The notes under the pieces are model-generated. The model worked only from the letters and a program-made list of their open reading frames with translations, was not told the origin of the DNA and did no database searches. The position numbers were made by a program, and so were the translations under genes. A DNA stretch of 64,000 nucleotides from Scatophagus argus (taxonomy: Eukaryota > Chordata > Actinopteri > Scatophagidae), in contig NC_058498.1 in assembly GCF_020382885.2 (NCBI RefSeq), positions 12,775,001 to 12,839,000 of the forward strand. The letters run 5' to 3'. Positions within the stretch are counted from its first letter, which is position 1. Each line of letters opens with the position of its first letter. Below are positions 26,490-40,529 of the stretch, in pieces.

Positions 26490-26620
26490 GTAGGTTGTCG
26501 TCACTCTTCCTCAGTGGAAAAAGGGAAACAAAATTCACCTGCCAGCACATCTGAAGCTCACTAATTAACACATTATGTGTCATTTGTTTATTCTGAAATA
26601 TAAAAACTGAAATATGAAAT
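26490..26620 (+). repeat. Dispersed teleost repeat, copy 2 (fragment)
   Basis: The run cacctgccagcac...gaagctcactaattaacaca...tcatttgttt corresponds to the downstream part of the same dispersed family as the copy at 8070-8312 (compare cagagctcattaatcaacac there). No coding capacity. Confidence 0.4.
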
Positions 26621-28412
26621 ACGTGCTGGACCGTTTGTGGGCCGGGACGGGAAATGTCCTGGAATCTTCCCTGGTTGCCAGACAGCTAGCAACTGGAAAC
26701 CGACAAATGACCTCACCTCATCCAGTGTGAGTGTGGAACAGGCTCATTGTTGTCCCTTTTTGTTGCCCCATTTCAGAAGAAAAACACACATTGCAATTGC
26801 AGTTCTCACCAACTTTGGAGCACCAGTGGGTGTTTTCCATTCTGTGACCTTAGGGGGCAGTAATGAGCTCATTTTGGCTAAGAGGAAAGCAAGAGCAAAA
26901 AACTAGAACTGGACTCAAATGAGTGGCACAAAAGTGAGATTTATGGTTCATCAGAAGTGTTTTGACCTAAGGCTTGAATATTACATAGTAGAACACTGCA
27001 GTAATCTTATTTAATTGGCAGATATGAGTGCGGTGTCTATCTTGTCACTCCACTCTCACAAAATGTCAAGCTGTTCTGTTTAAACCAAAAAAATCTACAT
27101 CACACTTTGCATATTCTCCTCTACCAAGCAAGCCTATTCAGTAATAGTGTATGTGATATATAATGAACATTTACATTGTGTATATATTTACTGCAAAACT
27201 AGCCAATAACCAACTTCAACTCATTTTTTTTCTCATTCCTAATTAAACCCTTCAAACATTTTGTCCAAGCCCAACCTCTGTAGTGAGTTTGAGGCAAGTC
27301 CTCCTAAATGACTTAAAGTTAAAAAGGAAAAGGGTGAAAATGATGCCTAATCCTCTTTCTCCCCTGTCATTGACTCTTGGAAGATGGGGGGATGGGGATA
27401 GAAAGCCATAAGAAATGATGTCTGGATTTTTGAAACAATCTGTCAAACAGAGTGCAAAAACTTTGATGACTCCTCCTCTTAAAATGTCTTCACTTAAGAG
27501 TGTCATAAACTTGTCATCTGCATTCCAGTGAAGCTGTAATTTGCTGGAGTACATGTATACCTGTATGACTGAGATTTACTGTAATCTCATGATTTAAAAC
27601 TTACAATATAAAAGTAGGGATTTACTTATGGAGAATTCTGTGTTCACAAGGTTTGGAGGCTAATGTTTCTGCTTCAGTATGTTTTCTCTATGTAACCTGT
27701 GATGAGGTTTTGGCCTTCATCCTGCATCTTTTATCCTTACATTTGAACATTAGCTTTTCTGTTGTTGCATTAAATATATTTAACCCATGATGAAATGCTG
27801 TAATCTACCTTTTAATCCTGTGAACTTTGCCTCAGTGTTATTGATTTACTTTGTTAAGTTCACATTTTCCAGAAAGCCCCTTGACAATCCCCAGAGAACA
27901 TGGCTCAACTTGCTGCATTCAACTGCAAATGATAATAACTATGTGTAAGAACGACTAGCAATAACAATAATAACTTGATAATAATTATAATAACAGGAAG
28001 ACAACATTTTCCAGAGTCTCCAGAAAAAGTGAGTAATGCCCCGCAGTCACAACACAGCATGTGGCTGTTTTGCACTGGAGTGCGTTACTGTTAAATATCC
28101 CAGTGCAATTTTGGCGCATCATAGTAACATGTAAATTGTTAACAAGAACAACACAGACAGATGTATTCCAGTTGCTCCTAAATTTCATATATAAACTCAT
28201 CTCACCTGTAACCTGCTGCACCCTCTGACTTTCATTTGTGGTAAATTTGGTTCTTATCTTATTAATTATTAATCCATGCAAATCTTCGGACTTCCAGTGG
28301 CAGAAGGACGAAGTAAGTAAAAGTACTCATTAAATGAAATTGCCTTTGACAGAATATTAAAATATGGAGTGCCCAACAGACTGTTAGTTTTGTTGCACCA
28401 TGAGTTACAACT

Positions 28413-28463
28413 TCATAGATAGATAGGTAGATATACTTTATTGATCCCAGGCTGGGAAATTGC
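28413..28463 (+). repeat. Retroposon-type tail (tactttattgatccc motif)
   Basis: A short gata run is followed by tactttattgatccc and gggaaattg. This ending is found on many LINE/SINE insertions in fish genomes. Only the tail region is recognisable and the family is uncertain. Confidence 0.45.
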
Positions 28464-28710
28464 ACCATCATTCTTACATTGCGCAGCTATAATCAGTCAC
28501 ATAACTGAAAACCGCTGTGTTAATGTGCACGACCTTGACAGAGGTTTGTACCACAACAACTGAAAATACTCAATCAAAATAAAATGTCAGTACAATCACA
28601 TTATTCTTACAATAAGTAAAGGCGAGATTCACCAATATGCTCCACCTGAATTCTGTATCTCACATTACAAACACGTTTTGATTTCTGTCAGTTAAGAAAA
28701 AATATCTATC

Positions 28711-28744
<34 letters not shown>

Positions 28745-31700
28745 TGTACACGTACCACAAGTGTGTGTTCTTGCATTGTCAGTGTGTGGGTTGGAAAAGC
28801 CACAAAAAGCCTTTTATGAGCGTGAAACTCTTGTAAAGCAGGTGTACTTGGGACAAATGGGAGAACAGGACGTCCAGCTAGCAGGCAACCTGCCGTCTGC
28901 CCTGTTCTACTGCTGCTGCTGCACTGTGATTATTGGTGGTTTGGACAACAGATGCTAAGATACTTGGAACATACTCTTAACCTACCTGCCTATGAGCATT
29001 CCTTCCACCTTTCATCCGTCACTCTAGTTGTTCCTGCCTGTCTCATTCGGTTCGGCTGCAGCTGTTTTCACGGGATCCACAGAGAGAGATGCACACCAAA
29101 GTAGAGGAAGAGCAGATCTTTAATGTAAGTGGGTGAGGGGAGAGAGAGAACAAAAACAAGAAGGAGAGAAAGGAGAGAGACTGATATAAATATGTCAGGA
29201 TTCTACATGCATTATGTGAGTTCTAATAAAACAAATCAGGAAAATGCCTCACTTATCCTCTTTGTGGGAAATTGAACTCGTGCCCCTCTATCAACACAAA
29301 CAGATCCTGTTGCGACTGTCTCTGACACATTTGTTTAGGGTCGGACCTCTTTTGCTGTAAGACACGCATATGCTCTGAGGCCTATTAAACCTGGGTATCA
29401 ATGGACCACCCAAGAGTTTTACACAAACTTAAAGGGGGTGGGGCCTTAGTCTAGAAACACAGAACAGGGCATATGTAGTAACAAGACGGAAGATCTAAAG
29501 AGATAATGAGTCAATTTTCACGCTCTAAGCTGCTGACATATACAAATGGTCCCATCACATATGTTTGCACGCACACACACATACACAAAGCACAATACAA
29601 GGCTGCGTGGTCACTACCATGGCGGTTTCTCTGAAGGTCACTTTGGGTTGAAAGCATCAGGCGGCCAGCTGTGTTTGCTACGATACTATGACCTGTTTCT
29701 GTTTCTCCCTCCCTCCCTCACTCATACACACATTATTTTTTAGCTCAAAAATTGATCAGATTTAGTCAGTAGGTCACAGTGTTCTCGTTGCTCTGAAGGA
29801 CATATGGATTCATTTACAGCCCTGTTTACTCAAATGGCTTGTCAGTTTTCCTTCTACGCCTTATCTATTGTTTTGCTTGCTTGGTCCTTCTATTTTATTC
29901 AGATATTAAGATAAAACTTGCAATGTCAAAGTCTACAAAGCTGTTAAAAACCTACTTTCCATTTTAGGAAATTATAGGATTTTAGTTTACAGCTGGATTT
30001 CCGCTGGTAAAACCTGACTATTCTGCCAAGTATATTAAAGGTTTTGCACGTGTGCAAGGAGGAACCTCAGATTAGGAGGGTAACGTTACGCTAAAGGAAT
30101 GCATTATAGCATTTCCTTTTGGCAATAATCAATTTCACATAAACAGCACAAAGGAGGATACAAAAAAAAACCAACAATGATGTCAGATGCCTTTTTTTGT
30201 AGAGGTAGATAAACACAACACACACAACACCTGTAGATGCATTTCCTGCCTTGACCTGATTACTCACAGTAATCTGTATTTTTATGTGCATGAGTCTCTT
30301 TCACTCACTCACTCAGATCCAGAAGTTGCTAACACCAACCCTCCAACATGTGTTTGCCTGGCACTGACAAGCGCGATCCTGCTCGGCTGGGCTGTGACTA
30401 CTTGTCACCCCACCGGAGCTCCTACACAGGGCGCTTTGAAGTGTTTAGGGCCCCCCACATAGAGAAATCAGTGTATGGGCAAGACAGGGGCCTGGGGATG
30501 GGAAGTTGGTCTTGTCAGGATGAAAGGCGGTGCTCTAGCAGCAGTCCAGCTGTTTGCGCTGACAGACCAACACCAAGAAAAGGATCTAGAAGAATCAATA
30601 TTTGTTGATTTGTGTGTCTGGTTGAGCCGATGATGACTCAGTGAGCTCTTGAAAGAGATGTGAGCTGAGTTGCCACCTCATCATGATTCTTGCTCATTGA
30701 ATTTTTGCTTCTCCAGCACTGTGAAAAACACCTCTAAAATGCCAAATATACTTGGCCGTCAATCCCCCACCCAGACTTCCTGTAATGTTGCTTGGAAGTG
30801 AAATGAGCTGAGATGTGACTGTGGAGGTGTGTGGTCTCGCTGAGGAAGTGTGTGTAAGCCTCTCTACAACATGGTCTCCTGCATCTGGTACCAGTTGATG
30901 GTTGGTGGTTTGAATGTGCTCTGCGTAGTTTGAAAGTCTTTGCTGCATCAGTGTACTGTTTCATTCGATTAGCATAAATTACTCGATTGTGTGCCACCAC
31001 ATAAAAGAAAGACTTCACATGTGGGCTTTACGCAGATATGGTGGATCTGTGTAAAAAAAAAAAAGATGAATGTCGGTGCACATTTGTCAGCAGTAGCCAT
31101 CCTTTGGATTTTCTAAAAAGGTTTTTCATTTCAGAGAGAAAAGTATGAGAGAGAGTATCGCTGCTCTCATACTCCTTCCACACTTCTTGCATATGATGAA
31201 CACACACCCAGCATACTCAATAGTATTTGTGTGCCTTTGCGTGTGTGGAGAAGGGTAAAGGTTATGGGTATGTTTGGAAGAAGTTTGTGACTATAGTAAT
31301 AATAGGATGTCGTTCAAATACATATTAAGAATGAGGTTACATTAGATGAAGTGTGAAATTACATGTTATAACAAATAAACGTGTGTTTGTGTGTGTGTGA
31401 GAGAGAGATCACTGTAATCGGAAGACTAGCCTGAGGAATGCAGTCAGCTCTGTCAGCTCCCTCTCCAGCCCGTCCATCTTCATTATGGCCATTCCCACAT
31501 ACTGGTCATGTGATTTACAGCTAAGGGCCCCAACTCTGGTAATATAGGGCAAATTCCTGACCAGGATCAGTCAAGTTTCATACACACAGCAGGGGTCAGG
31601 AGCCTAGAAGAGAGGAGGGATGGAGCAAAAGAAGCTGAGAGGAGATCAGGAGATAAGAAACAAAGGAAGGGAAAGAAAATATAAAGAGCTAATGCATCTT

Positions 31701-32997
31701 TAGATTTGTGGGATAGTGCTGTTAACAGACTATTGCAAGAGATAAGCAAAGACGTTATGGTGAAAGAAAGAGTGAAAACTGAAGAGAGGTTAACCAAATG
31801 GGACATAACATGGGAAAAACCACAGAGAATAAAAGTCATTTCCAAGTCCAGGGTTTTCTCTGAGAGGTGTGAGGTTTTACAGTGTTTAAAATCTCCAAAG
31901 TCCTGTTGACATAAGACCTCAGCTGTGTCTGCAGGCAACATCAGCGAAACAGACAGATGAGTACCTCTGCTATATACTGTGGAGACGGCAATCAGATTGA
32001 AATGTAACATATGCCACTCCTGTATGCAGCCTGGTTTTTATCCTACATGCCTCACAGTACATTTTCACCACAGGAAGCAATGTCAGAGCCAATCCGCTGC
32101 TCACATTACAGATTTACAAAACTTTACTGATGTCATCAGTCTTATCCAAAACAGACCGTTAATCGTGCAAACAGACTGACACAATTCTTTAGCATGTGTG
32201 CCATCGGGAAAACAATATTTCCGTGGACGCGAAAGCAAAGTGGCAGGTAACGACACATTCCCAGCTGTCGTTGCTGGTGCTAAGATAAGAGTGCTGCTGT
32301 GGAGTGATGATTGCTATCATTGTGAGTGGTCAGTGCAGCCGACTGTGAAAATAACTCAGTCATTACCTACTTGAACAAAGAGCTGGAATCGTAACACATG
32401 AGATAATGTAAAAGGCGTGGTGCGTCATTGCCTCAAACCACTTTAAAACCAAAAAGGACAAACAAGTCAAAGTTGGTGGATGGAAGAATCAAAGCAGCCG
32501 CTGGTCACAAGCAGTAGTCAAAAAGGTGATGAGTCTGTTGTGACAGTAACGACAGCAGATAATAATAATAATGATAGGATGATGATAATATTGATTGTTA
32601 TTTGCGTGATAATGATAAGGGAAGTTCAGGTGGCAGATTCTGACACAAGTATTTTTCCATTTGCCTCCAAAATATGCTGCTGTGATGATGACAGCACTTC
32701 TGTCCTGTGAGAACTTTGTATCTAAAAGAATAAAAACAACAAACTTTCTTAAGCTCAGAAAAATAAGCCTGTTTCCAGCTCACATTTTCCAGATAATTCA
32801 AGAGAGGGTTTAAATAGTTAATTTAGCTTAAGAAGTAGAATTTTCTCAGCCCACAAAGAAACATAAACCTTCAGTTTGTCAGAAACTTTCAAATTCATGA
32901 TCACCAAATTTGTTGATTACGTGGTTTTCACTGAACAGGAATGTTATAAAAAACTGTAATCCGCAAGCTAACCAGCAACTTAAGCTGCCAGAGAAAT

Positions 32998-33134
32998 GTA
33001 GTGGTGTGAAAAGTACAGTAGCTGTCTCTGAGATGTAGTGGAGTAGAAGTTCCACAAAATAGCTCTAGTAAAGTACAAACATCTCAAATTTGTACTTAAG
33101 TACAGTACTTTAGTAAAAGTACCTCCACTACTGT
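32998..33134. mobile_element. Small MITE-like element (agtac-rich)
   Basis: The segment begins near gtagtggtg and ends in ccactactg, approximate inverted ends. Inside it carries gatgtagtggagtagaagt and gtacttaagtacagtacttt, words of a well-known short fish element rich in AAGTACTT. No ORF. The superfamily is uncertain. Confidence 0.5.
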
Positions 33135-36100
33135 CTATTATCCCCTTAGACATTTTTTTCCCTCCTGACTGGGACGGCAGTCAGCCAAATATGATGCTGT
33201 TGGAGAGACCTTAATGGTGGTATGATAATGATAATCATTACTGAAATGATGATGAAAGATGTGTTGCTGTGAGTAATTCAGTGATGTCACTGGGAGACAA
33301 TGAGAGGCTGAGGTTAGGGAAAGGCAGCTGTGCGCGTCCTGACCCGTAAAGCAACAGGACGAGACCGAGGGCAGCTGGGATCAAGGAGGAATCAGGAGAC
33401 AGAGCCGGAGGAACTGTGGAGGACATTATTAAAGGGGGACACTAATGAAATTATGCTGGAGCCTTGCCAACTGCTGAAGGACATAATACAGAATGATTGG
33501 GTGTAAAGGTATAAAGGTTGCTAGGAGAGCAGGGGAAGGTTTTTGCAGATGAGGGCACATTTTCATTTTCAAAATTCTGACAAAACAAAATGAATCTCAT
33601 GTGGGAATCACAGCTAGAAGGAACAATGTGTGACAATGAAACATCAGTGATGGTTTCCATTTGACTTTGGATCCCTGATTTGGGATGGAGTTCTGCTTGT
33701 TTCCAAATATTAGTCTGATTGCTCCAAACAATAAGAGCAACACTTGGAAAATATATATTCTTTGTTTATCTCGTTATAAACAAATCCACTGAAACGATCG
33801 AAATCAACAATGAACTCATCCTATTTACAAGTATTTCCTGTGTTGCTGTTGGAGAGTTGTTCCAAACATATCAATGAGCTACAACTTTGGGCTGGGTGGT
33901 ATGTTCCTTCATCACAATGAACATGAGCTCTGTGGGTTATTGAGTGCTGCAGACAGAAAGAAATAAAGAGGCTGAAGAATGCATTGTCGGTTTCGGTGTT
34001 TTCATGGGTTTTGCTGACAACAGGAAAATTACAGAATAATATAACTTTCTGTCTACAGCTGTGCACTTCTTATTCCCTTCAGTGGAAGTCTCGAGTCTTT
34101 ATCATCCCTACGGTCTAATGAAGCCTTTGAAAATGTTAAAATGAAGGTAGATGAAAAATTACACTGAAAGATGATTTAAGGATTTTACAAAGAAAATGTG
34201 ATGAATAGCTGTATAGACAGGATAGCATTCATTGCTGAGGAATGCAACAAAACAGACCTGTACCTGAGAATACCTGACCTTTAACCTGAGCAAAAGTAGC
34301 TGAGCGCCAGCTGGACATAATAGCAGGTCATTAGTGAGGTGTGCTGTTAGCAGGGAAAAGAGACAATGGTTGATAGCAATGATTTAATGCTCAGCTTCAC
34401 CTGGTTTCTCTTTCCAGACATCTCAGAGCTGCTGAGTTGAAAACACAGCCACAAGTTAACCATGAGAACCTGGTTCCTCTGTTATCTTCTCAGAGTTGTT
34501 ATCCAGTATCCAGATATAATATAAGTAATATTTGTGTGAGCCCACACAGGTCCTGAGCGGGAGACTTTTACTTTTGCCACAAACACAATTACATAAAATA
34601 ACAAAATGTTGATAGAATCACAGGAAAGTTTTAGTCCTCTGACTCTGTCCACCTTGTCCTTGTGTGCTCAAACCTCAGCCATCTGTGTTACATGTTTCTT
34701 ATAAACAATACTAACTATGTGCAAATGTAATATGACTCAGGTTTGTTCCTTTCTGTTGCCATTAGATTTAATATAGTTATGTTTTCAAGAGGCTTCCATT
34801 TCATTTCACGTTCTTGTTTGTCCCTTTTTAAAATGTGGTTCCAATTAAATGGAACATTTTGTGTCAGGTTTGTTGTCACGTTTTATTAATAGAAATTGTC
34901 TTTTGTTTTGTTTTGCAGACTGAGGTTTGTTTTTCCTCGACCACTCACTTTTCCATTCTATAGTTGATAATTACATCAGCAGTAGGCTTTGCTCTGATTT
35001 ACTCTGGCTTGAAGAGCACACCTGCACATACAATTGAACTGAACAATTTGACCTTTATAAAGTTTTCTAATTAGATTAAAGTAAATTAAATGGGTTTGTT
35101 GCATTTCTGTTTTATTTTCCTCTATTTTTGTTTATAAGAATAATAACCGCAGAAACTGTGTCCCATTAGCATCAAAGTTGGTGCCAGTACTCAGCATTGG
35201 TTGGTTCTCTGGGAGGTTATGTCTTACGACCTCAGGGTCTCTTAAATACTTCCAGAGTGAAGCTATGAGAGACTGACCCCCGCCCTGACAGGGCTGACGA
35301 CATAGCCTCCATCTGACTTGGAGTTTACTTGTTAATTAAAGCTGCAAACAGGTGGGTGACAGAGCCTTTGTAGCTGACTTTATACTTGACAACCAAACTT
35401 CCTCACTTGAAGTTTAATGATGTTTACCTCTTCAGGTCCCCTTCAAGGATGGAAATGTACCTTTGACCAAGCACACAAAAACACATCTGTACACAGACGC
35501 ACAGAAACACACAATGTGAGGAATACCCATGCAGCTTGTTGTTGTGTTAGGTCAAGTGTTCTTGCTCTTTTATTGTTTCCACAGCAGTAATTCATTAACA
35601 AAATGCTCCCATTGTTCTACTGGCACGCATAAAGCACCTGAAAATAATAAAGCTTACTTTACAGTTATTAGGCAACCACTAGGAGTGTATTTCTCTTGTT
35701 TTGGGGATTTTTTTTTCTGGAAATTAATAAGATTTGCAATAAATAGCAAACAAACATACAAAGCATATAAAATTTGTATTTCTGAGGGGGAAAAAAACTG
35801 CTGTGCCTACTTTCGATGCAGTTAGGCAATCCAGTGGTTACAACTTTCCATAATATCTCAATATATGACATTTGATTGGCATTGAGGTGATTAATTGGAG
35901 AGAAAAGTAGAAAAAGATGCAGTTTGGCTACACAAGTTTTGATTTTCAGGCTTTTCTATGAGTCACAAATGTTTACTAAAATGGGAACTCTCAAAATGTT
36001 TAGAGAGTCTGTGTTTGTGGAACTGCCAACAGTTCATACACATCTAAAATGTGACAATGGCTGCAATGCAACTGGTTTCCCCTTGTGAGCGTCACAGGGA

Positions 36101-37536
36101 TTATCTTCAATGTCATGGCTCTTAGCTAAATTTAGCAATTTAGGTGAACGACTCAGCAGTTTAATGTAGATGTGAAATGGAGAACAGTAGGTTTCAGGGA
36201 AAATGGATCAATTTTTTCTGACTTCATGGGGCAGATAAAGTAATCTGCCCAAATGCTAAATGCCACTGTGAGACCAATAATAAGTCCGATGACAAGTTCA
36301 TGAATTTTCCTCCTGTGTGGCCCTCAATCACATGCTGGTGCTAAATCATCAACTCTTTGAGAACCCCTGCCACATACTGTAGTCACACATCTACAAATCC
36401 TGCAATATCTGGCACCCTCTGCTGGAATGAAGTGGTTTCACTTTTTCCTCCAGCAAAGGAATGAGGTCAAATCTTGCCCATGAGGGAGACTTCCAATTAC
36501 CCCAGGAACACAATTCTTACAGTATGCCTCCAGTTGTTGTGTTAGCCTGGTCTTAGATAGAGTATGGGTTAAGAGGAAGAGGTCCAGCAATGTTGTCTTT
36601 AGAGCTTAGAAATGGGAAGCTAACTGGCTTCACTCTGTGGGTCCGAGGGAAAGGTGGCGCCAAAAACAACGGCTAAAAGAATGAGAAACAACAGTGGAGA
36701 CCTTGAGGAATGCTCAGAGAGAGACATTAGAGGGAGGAACAGAGAGAAATGGAGGAATAGGGTAAACACAGAAAGAGAAAGAAAGAGAACCTGCACGTGA
36801 GAGCTTCCACAGAGAGCTGAGAAGAGAGGCCCTGTTGTGTTAGCAGCCACAGGGTGCCGACAAAACACCTGGCTGAGAGAACGAGAAGGGGATGACAGGG
36901 AGTGTCAGAGCTCAGAGAGCCCAGGGGGATGGCAGACAAGAATAAGATCAGAGCTTAGACAGAGCTAAACTGTGTGTCTAACACATAAAGTATATGTGTG
37001 CAAAAAAAAAAAGAAGAGAGGAATAAAGATAATTAGAAAATCAAATACTGGAACACAGCTAATGAGCATAAGTGTATGTGTGCTTTTGTGTGCACTGTAA
37101 TCCCCAGTCAGGGTCCCATGGTAAAGCAGTGTATGTGTGTGAGTGTGTTTCGTGGAGGAGCCCACCCCAGCCCCAGCTGAAACGTGACTGTGCTCCAGCC
37201 AAGCCCTCAGCAGCTCAGCTCAGCTCAGCCAGGCTCAGAGTGGCCACCACCACCATCACTGCTGCTGCAAAGCACTGGTTTCCTGTGCACATTCCCCACC
37301 TCCCCGACTGTGTTATTGTTGGCCCAGACAGAGGGGTACACAACTGAGAACCGGGGATCTTGCAAAGGCATTCATGGTCCCTGATCCTCAAGGCCTGCAG
37401 AGACCTGGGAAAGTGGTTGTATGTAGATGCTGGACTTTGTGGGACCTTGTGAGCTTATTGTGTTTTTAGCCACAATAGCAGCATTCCTTTGTGGATGTTA
37501 GTCTTATGGTCTAAAGTGCAGACTTTCCTGGTTCCT

Positions 37537-37985
37537 GGAGGATGAATCCTATCAACAGTGGTGATGAAAGTTGTGAGATAACTGCTGAAATAGTCCAAAC
37601 ACCTACTAAAAGGAAGCGTCAACAACTAATGGATGAATTGCTATGAAATTTGGTTCAGACATTGACACTGATGGGTATCATCAGGATGAATTGTACTTTG
37701 TGATCCTCTGAGCTGTCATCAAGTTTCATGATCAGGTCAAAATTTTAATTTGTCCTGTAATTCAGTTTGTGGCCAAATACCCACTAAGCTAATGATCATC
37801 CCATCAGCCGCAGCCTATCTTTGCGTTTAGTGCCATTTGACATATGTTAGCATGATATCAAGTTGAATTAAAAGGGCGCATACAGTAACCCTTATATCTA
37901 CTAAACATTAGCATGTCACCATTGCGATTGTGACCATTTTAGGTGACTGATGTTTGCATTTAGCTGTAATTTAGCTAAAAGTTAA
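37537..37985 (+). repeat. Dispersed percomorph repeat (tgctatgaaatttggttcag type)
   Basis: The words caacaactaatggatgaatt, tgctatgaaatttggttcag, caggatgaattgtactttgt and catcaggtcaaaattt-like segments occur in the order of a very abundant repeat in percomorph fish genomes. This is a diverged copy without coding capacity and supports the inferred host group. Confidence 0.55.
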
Positions 37986-39943
37986 CACAAATGATGTAAA
38001 GTTGTGGAGATCGTTGACACTCTGTTTGGAGCACAGGGAAATGCAGCAGACATTCGGTGTTTCTCAGCATGTACATAAATACATTACTTACACAAACTAG
38101 GACACTTTTGCACATGGTTTTAAGTTGAACAAATCCAAGCATTCTGTATACTGAGCATTAATATTTACAATCTTACCCAATGTGTCTGAGCATCTGTTGT
38201 TGTGATTGGCTGTAAAACAGGAAATGAGCTCAGAGGCAGCCACACTTGTTTGGACATCAATGTTCTGCTCATTATACCAGTTATATAGCAGTCATCCAAC
38301 ACACACACATGCAGAAAGAGAGAGAGACAGAGACCTAGTCACACAAGAATTTTCTTTATATTTAACTGGTGGTTTCACTCTCTTTATTACCTGTTTTTCT
38401 GCTGACATGTACATGGGTGTTTACTTTCTACCAGCCTAACTGACTATATTGTAACCTGTTATCCAGACACTCACCTCTGCTATTAACAGTGACAGTGGTT
38501 TCTGCAAAGTTAAAGCATGTCAATAGTGCAGTATATCAACATCTTGTTGGACCTGTTGCCCATATCTCAAGAATTCAGCAGCGGCAAACAGAACAATCTC
38601 TTCATCTATCCATCATAGCTGCCTTATCAGTCACATGTTCTGTCTGCTTCATGAACAAGTCTTGCAAACTAAACATCGCCAAACAACACACAAGTTAGGA
38701 GAGATGTATTAAAGATGTTTACATACAGCAATAAATCCCATCACTATCTCCAAACTGTACATCATGATTCAAAGCTTTAAAGTTTTCTACATATACAACT
38801 ACTGTATGTAATTTCTCCCCCAAGGGAGTTCGCTCTCTGTAAATACTGCTGGAGTATGACTGGTATGAAAGGCAGCATTATGTTAGCACAGCTCTATACT
38901 ATCAGCTTTCTTAAGGTGATTGATGGTTGCTAAACGCAATGAATGATGGAAAACATGCCCATACTGCATATCATTCTCTTACAGCTTTGGTGTAACTTCC
39001 TGAACCCACCCAGCACAGTAAAACATGTTTCCTCTCTAACAATAACTGCAATATAACAACAAACTTTAACATCGCTTGTTGAAATGTGTATGTATCGTAA
39101 GCAGTGGGGCACTCAAGCTGGCTGAGGGGCAGGGGCAAAAAAAGAAATCAAAGGGCACCAGCTGTATGCAGCGAGGTGCCGGCATGCAGAAATTTGAGAT
39201 GGATTTATGGTGAAACCGTTAAAGAAAAGATAAAAGTTAAAATTGTTTTGTTATGTGATTCAGATATTGCAACCAATACATAGCTGTAATTACAACACAG
39301 CATGAACTATCGGCCTATTTAACAATGTAGGGCGATGTAGAAGCCACCTTACATGTAGGGGAGCATAGACGGAAATGTATTTTTTTTCCATTTTCATTTC
39401 CATTTTTTCATTGTAATGGCACTTTAAAGGTTTTTTCACAGGATAAACCACCTTTTAATCCTGTTTTTTTACTGCCAGAAATGAATCCAAGAGGGCACTT
39501 TTGTCATAACTCAAGAATTCATACCTCAGTTTTGACAAAATTTCACACAAATGTCTAATACGAATAACAATGTGATGACATTTTATATCCATAAGGTCAA
39601 AGGTCATCTTCACAGTAGCTGTGTTTCTATTTCCAAAGGATTTTTACATGCATTTTTAAGTATGGCATTAGAAAAGGTTGATGGAAAAAGCTTCTCAGAT
39701 TTGCAAAAATGTTTTAACGCTTGCTTGAGGTGGACAGCGACTCCCTGGCTATTCGCATAACCTGTGAAAACGTGGCTGCTAGTTGAAAGAAGCACATTTT
39801 GGGGACATGATGAGGAGACCAAATTATGCCTCTGTCTGATCCATTCAAAAACATCTCAGCTTTTTCAGAGGGAGCACAGCCACATGTAATGTAGCCTATA
39901 CTGCAAACTTCTGAGGAAACTACACTTTGACTAGTTTATTCAC

Positions 39944-40529
39944 ATTGACACATTGACAGGCGGATTGGTGCAGCGACAGCAGTAATGCGGTCGTTGTACC
40001 GGCCCGTCGTGGTGAAGAGAGAGCTGAGCCGCAAGGTGAAGCTCTCAATTTACCAGTCAATCTACGTTCCTACCCTCACCTATGGTCATGAACTTTGGGT
40101 CATGACCGAAAGAACGAGATCTCGGATACAAGCGGCTGAAATGAGCTTTCTCCGCAGGGTGGCGGGGCGCTCCCTTAGGGATAGGGTGAGGAGCTCTGTC
40201 ACCCGGGAGGAGCTCGGAGTAGAGCCGCTGCTCCTCCACATCGAAAGGAGCCAGTTGAGGTGGCTCGGGCATTTGTTCCGAATGCCCCCTGGACGCCTTC
40301 CTGGGGAGGTGTTCCGGGCATGCCCCACCAGGAGGAGGCCCCGAGGAAGACCCAGGACACGCTGGAGGGACTATGTCACTCAGCTGGCCTGGGAACGCCT
40401 TGGGGTCCACCCGGAAGAGCTGGAGGAAGTGTCTGGGGAGAGGGAAGTCTGGGTATCCCTGCTCAAGCTGCTGCCCCCGCGACCCGGTCCCGGATAAAGC
40501 GGAAGAAGATGGATGGATGGATGGATGGA
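39944..40529 (+). mobile_element. 5'-truncated RTE/Rex3-like non-LTR retrotransposon with 12-bp target-site duplication
   Basis: The ORF at 39985-40497 encodes 170 residues of the C-terminal end of an RTE-type reverse transcriptase (LSIYQSIYVPTLTYGHELW, then RRVAGRSLRDR and RPRGRPRTRWRDY). The element ends in GATG units (about 40509-40529), as Rex3/RTE elements do. It is flanked by the direct repeat tagtttattcac at 39932-39943 and 40530-40541, a clear target-site duplication. The endonuclease and most of the polymerase are missing, so it is dead on arrival. The open frame is intact from 39985 to the stop, suggesting a fairly young insertion. Confidence 0.9.

Larger units (their letters stand above)
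20406..30000. other. Gene-poor spacer between fibrillin and ceramide synthase, left half
   Basis: I see no exon with domain support on either strand. Contents: candidate fibrillin leader region near 20406-20650, a pyrimidine-rich tract at about 22960-23030, a poly-T run at 24221-24238, a (GATA)n tract at 25091-25152, a dispersed repeat at about 26490-26620, a repeat tail at about 28413-28463 and a (TG)n tract at about 28717-28742. The ORFs present are short and lack recognisable motifs. Confidence 0.55.
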
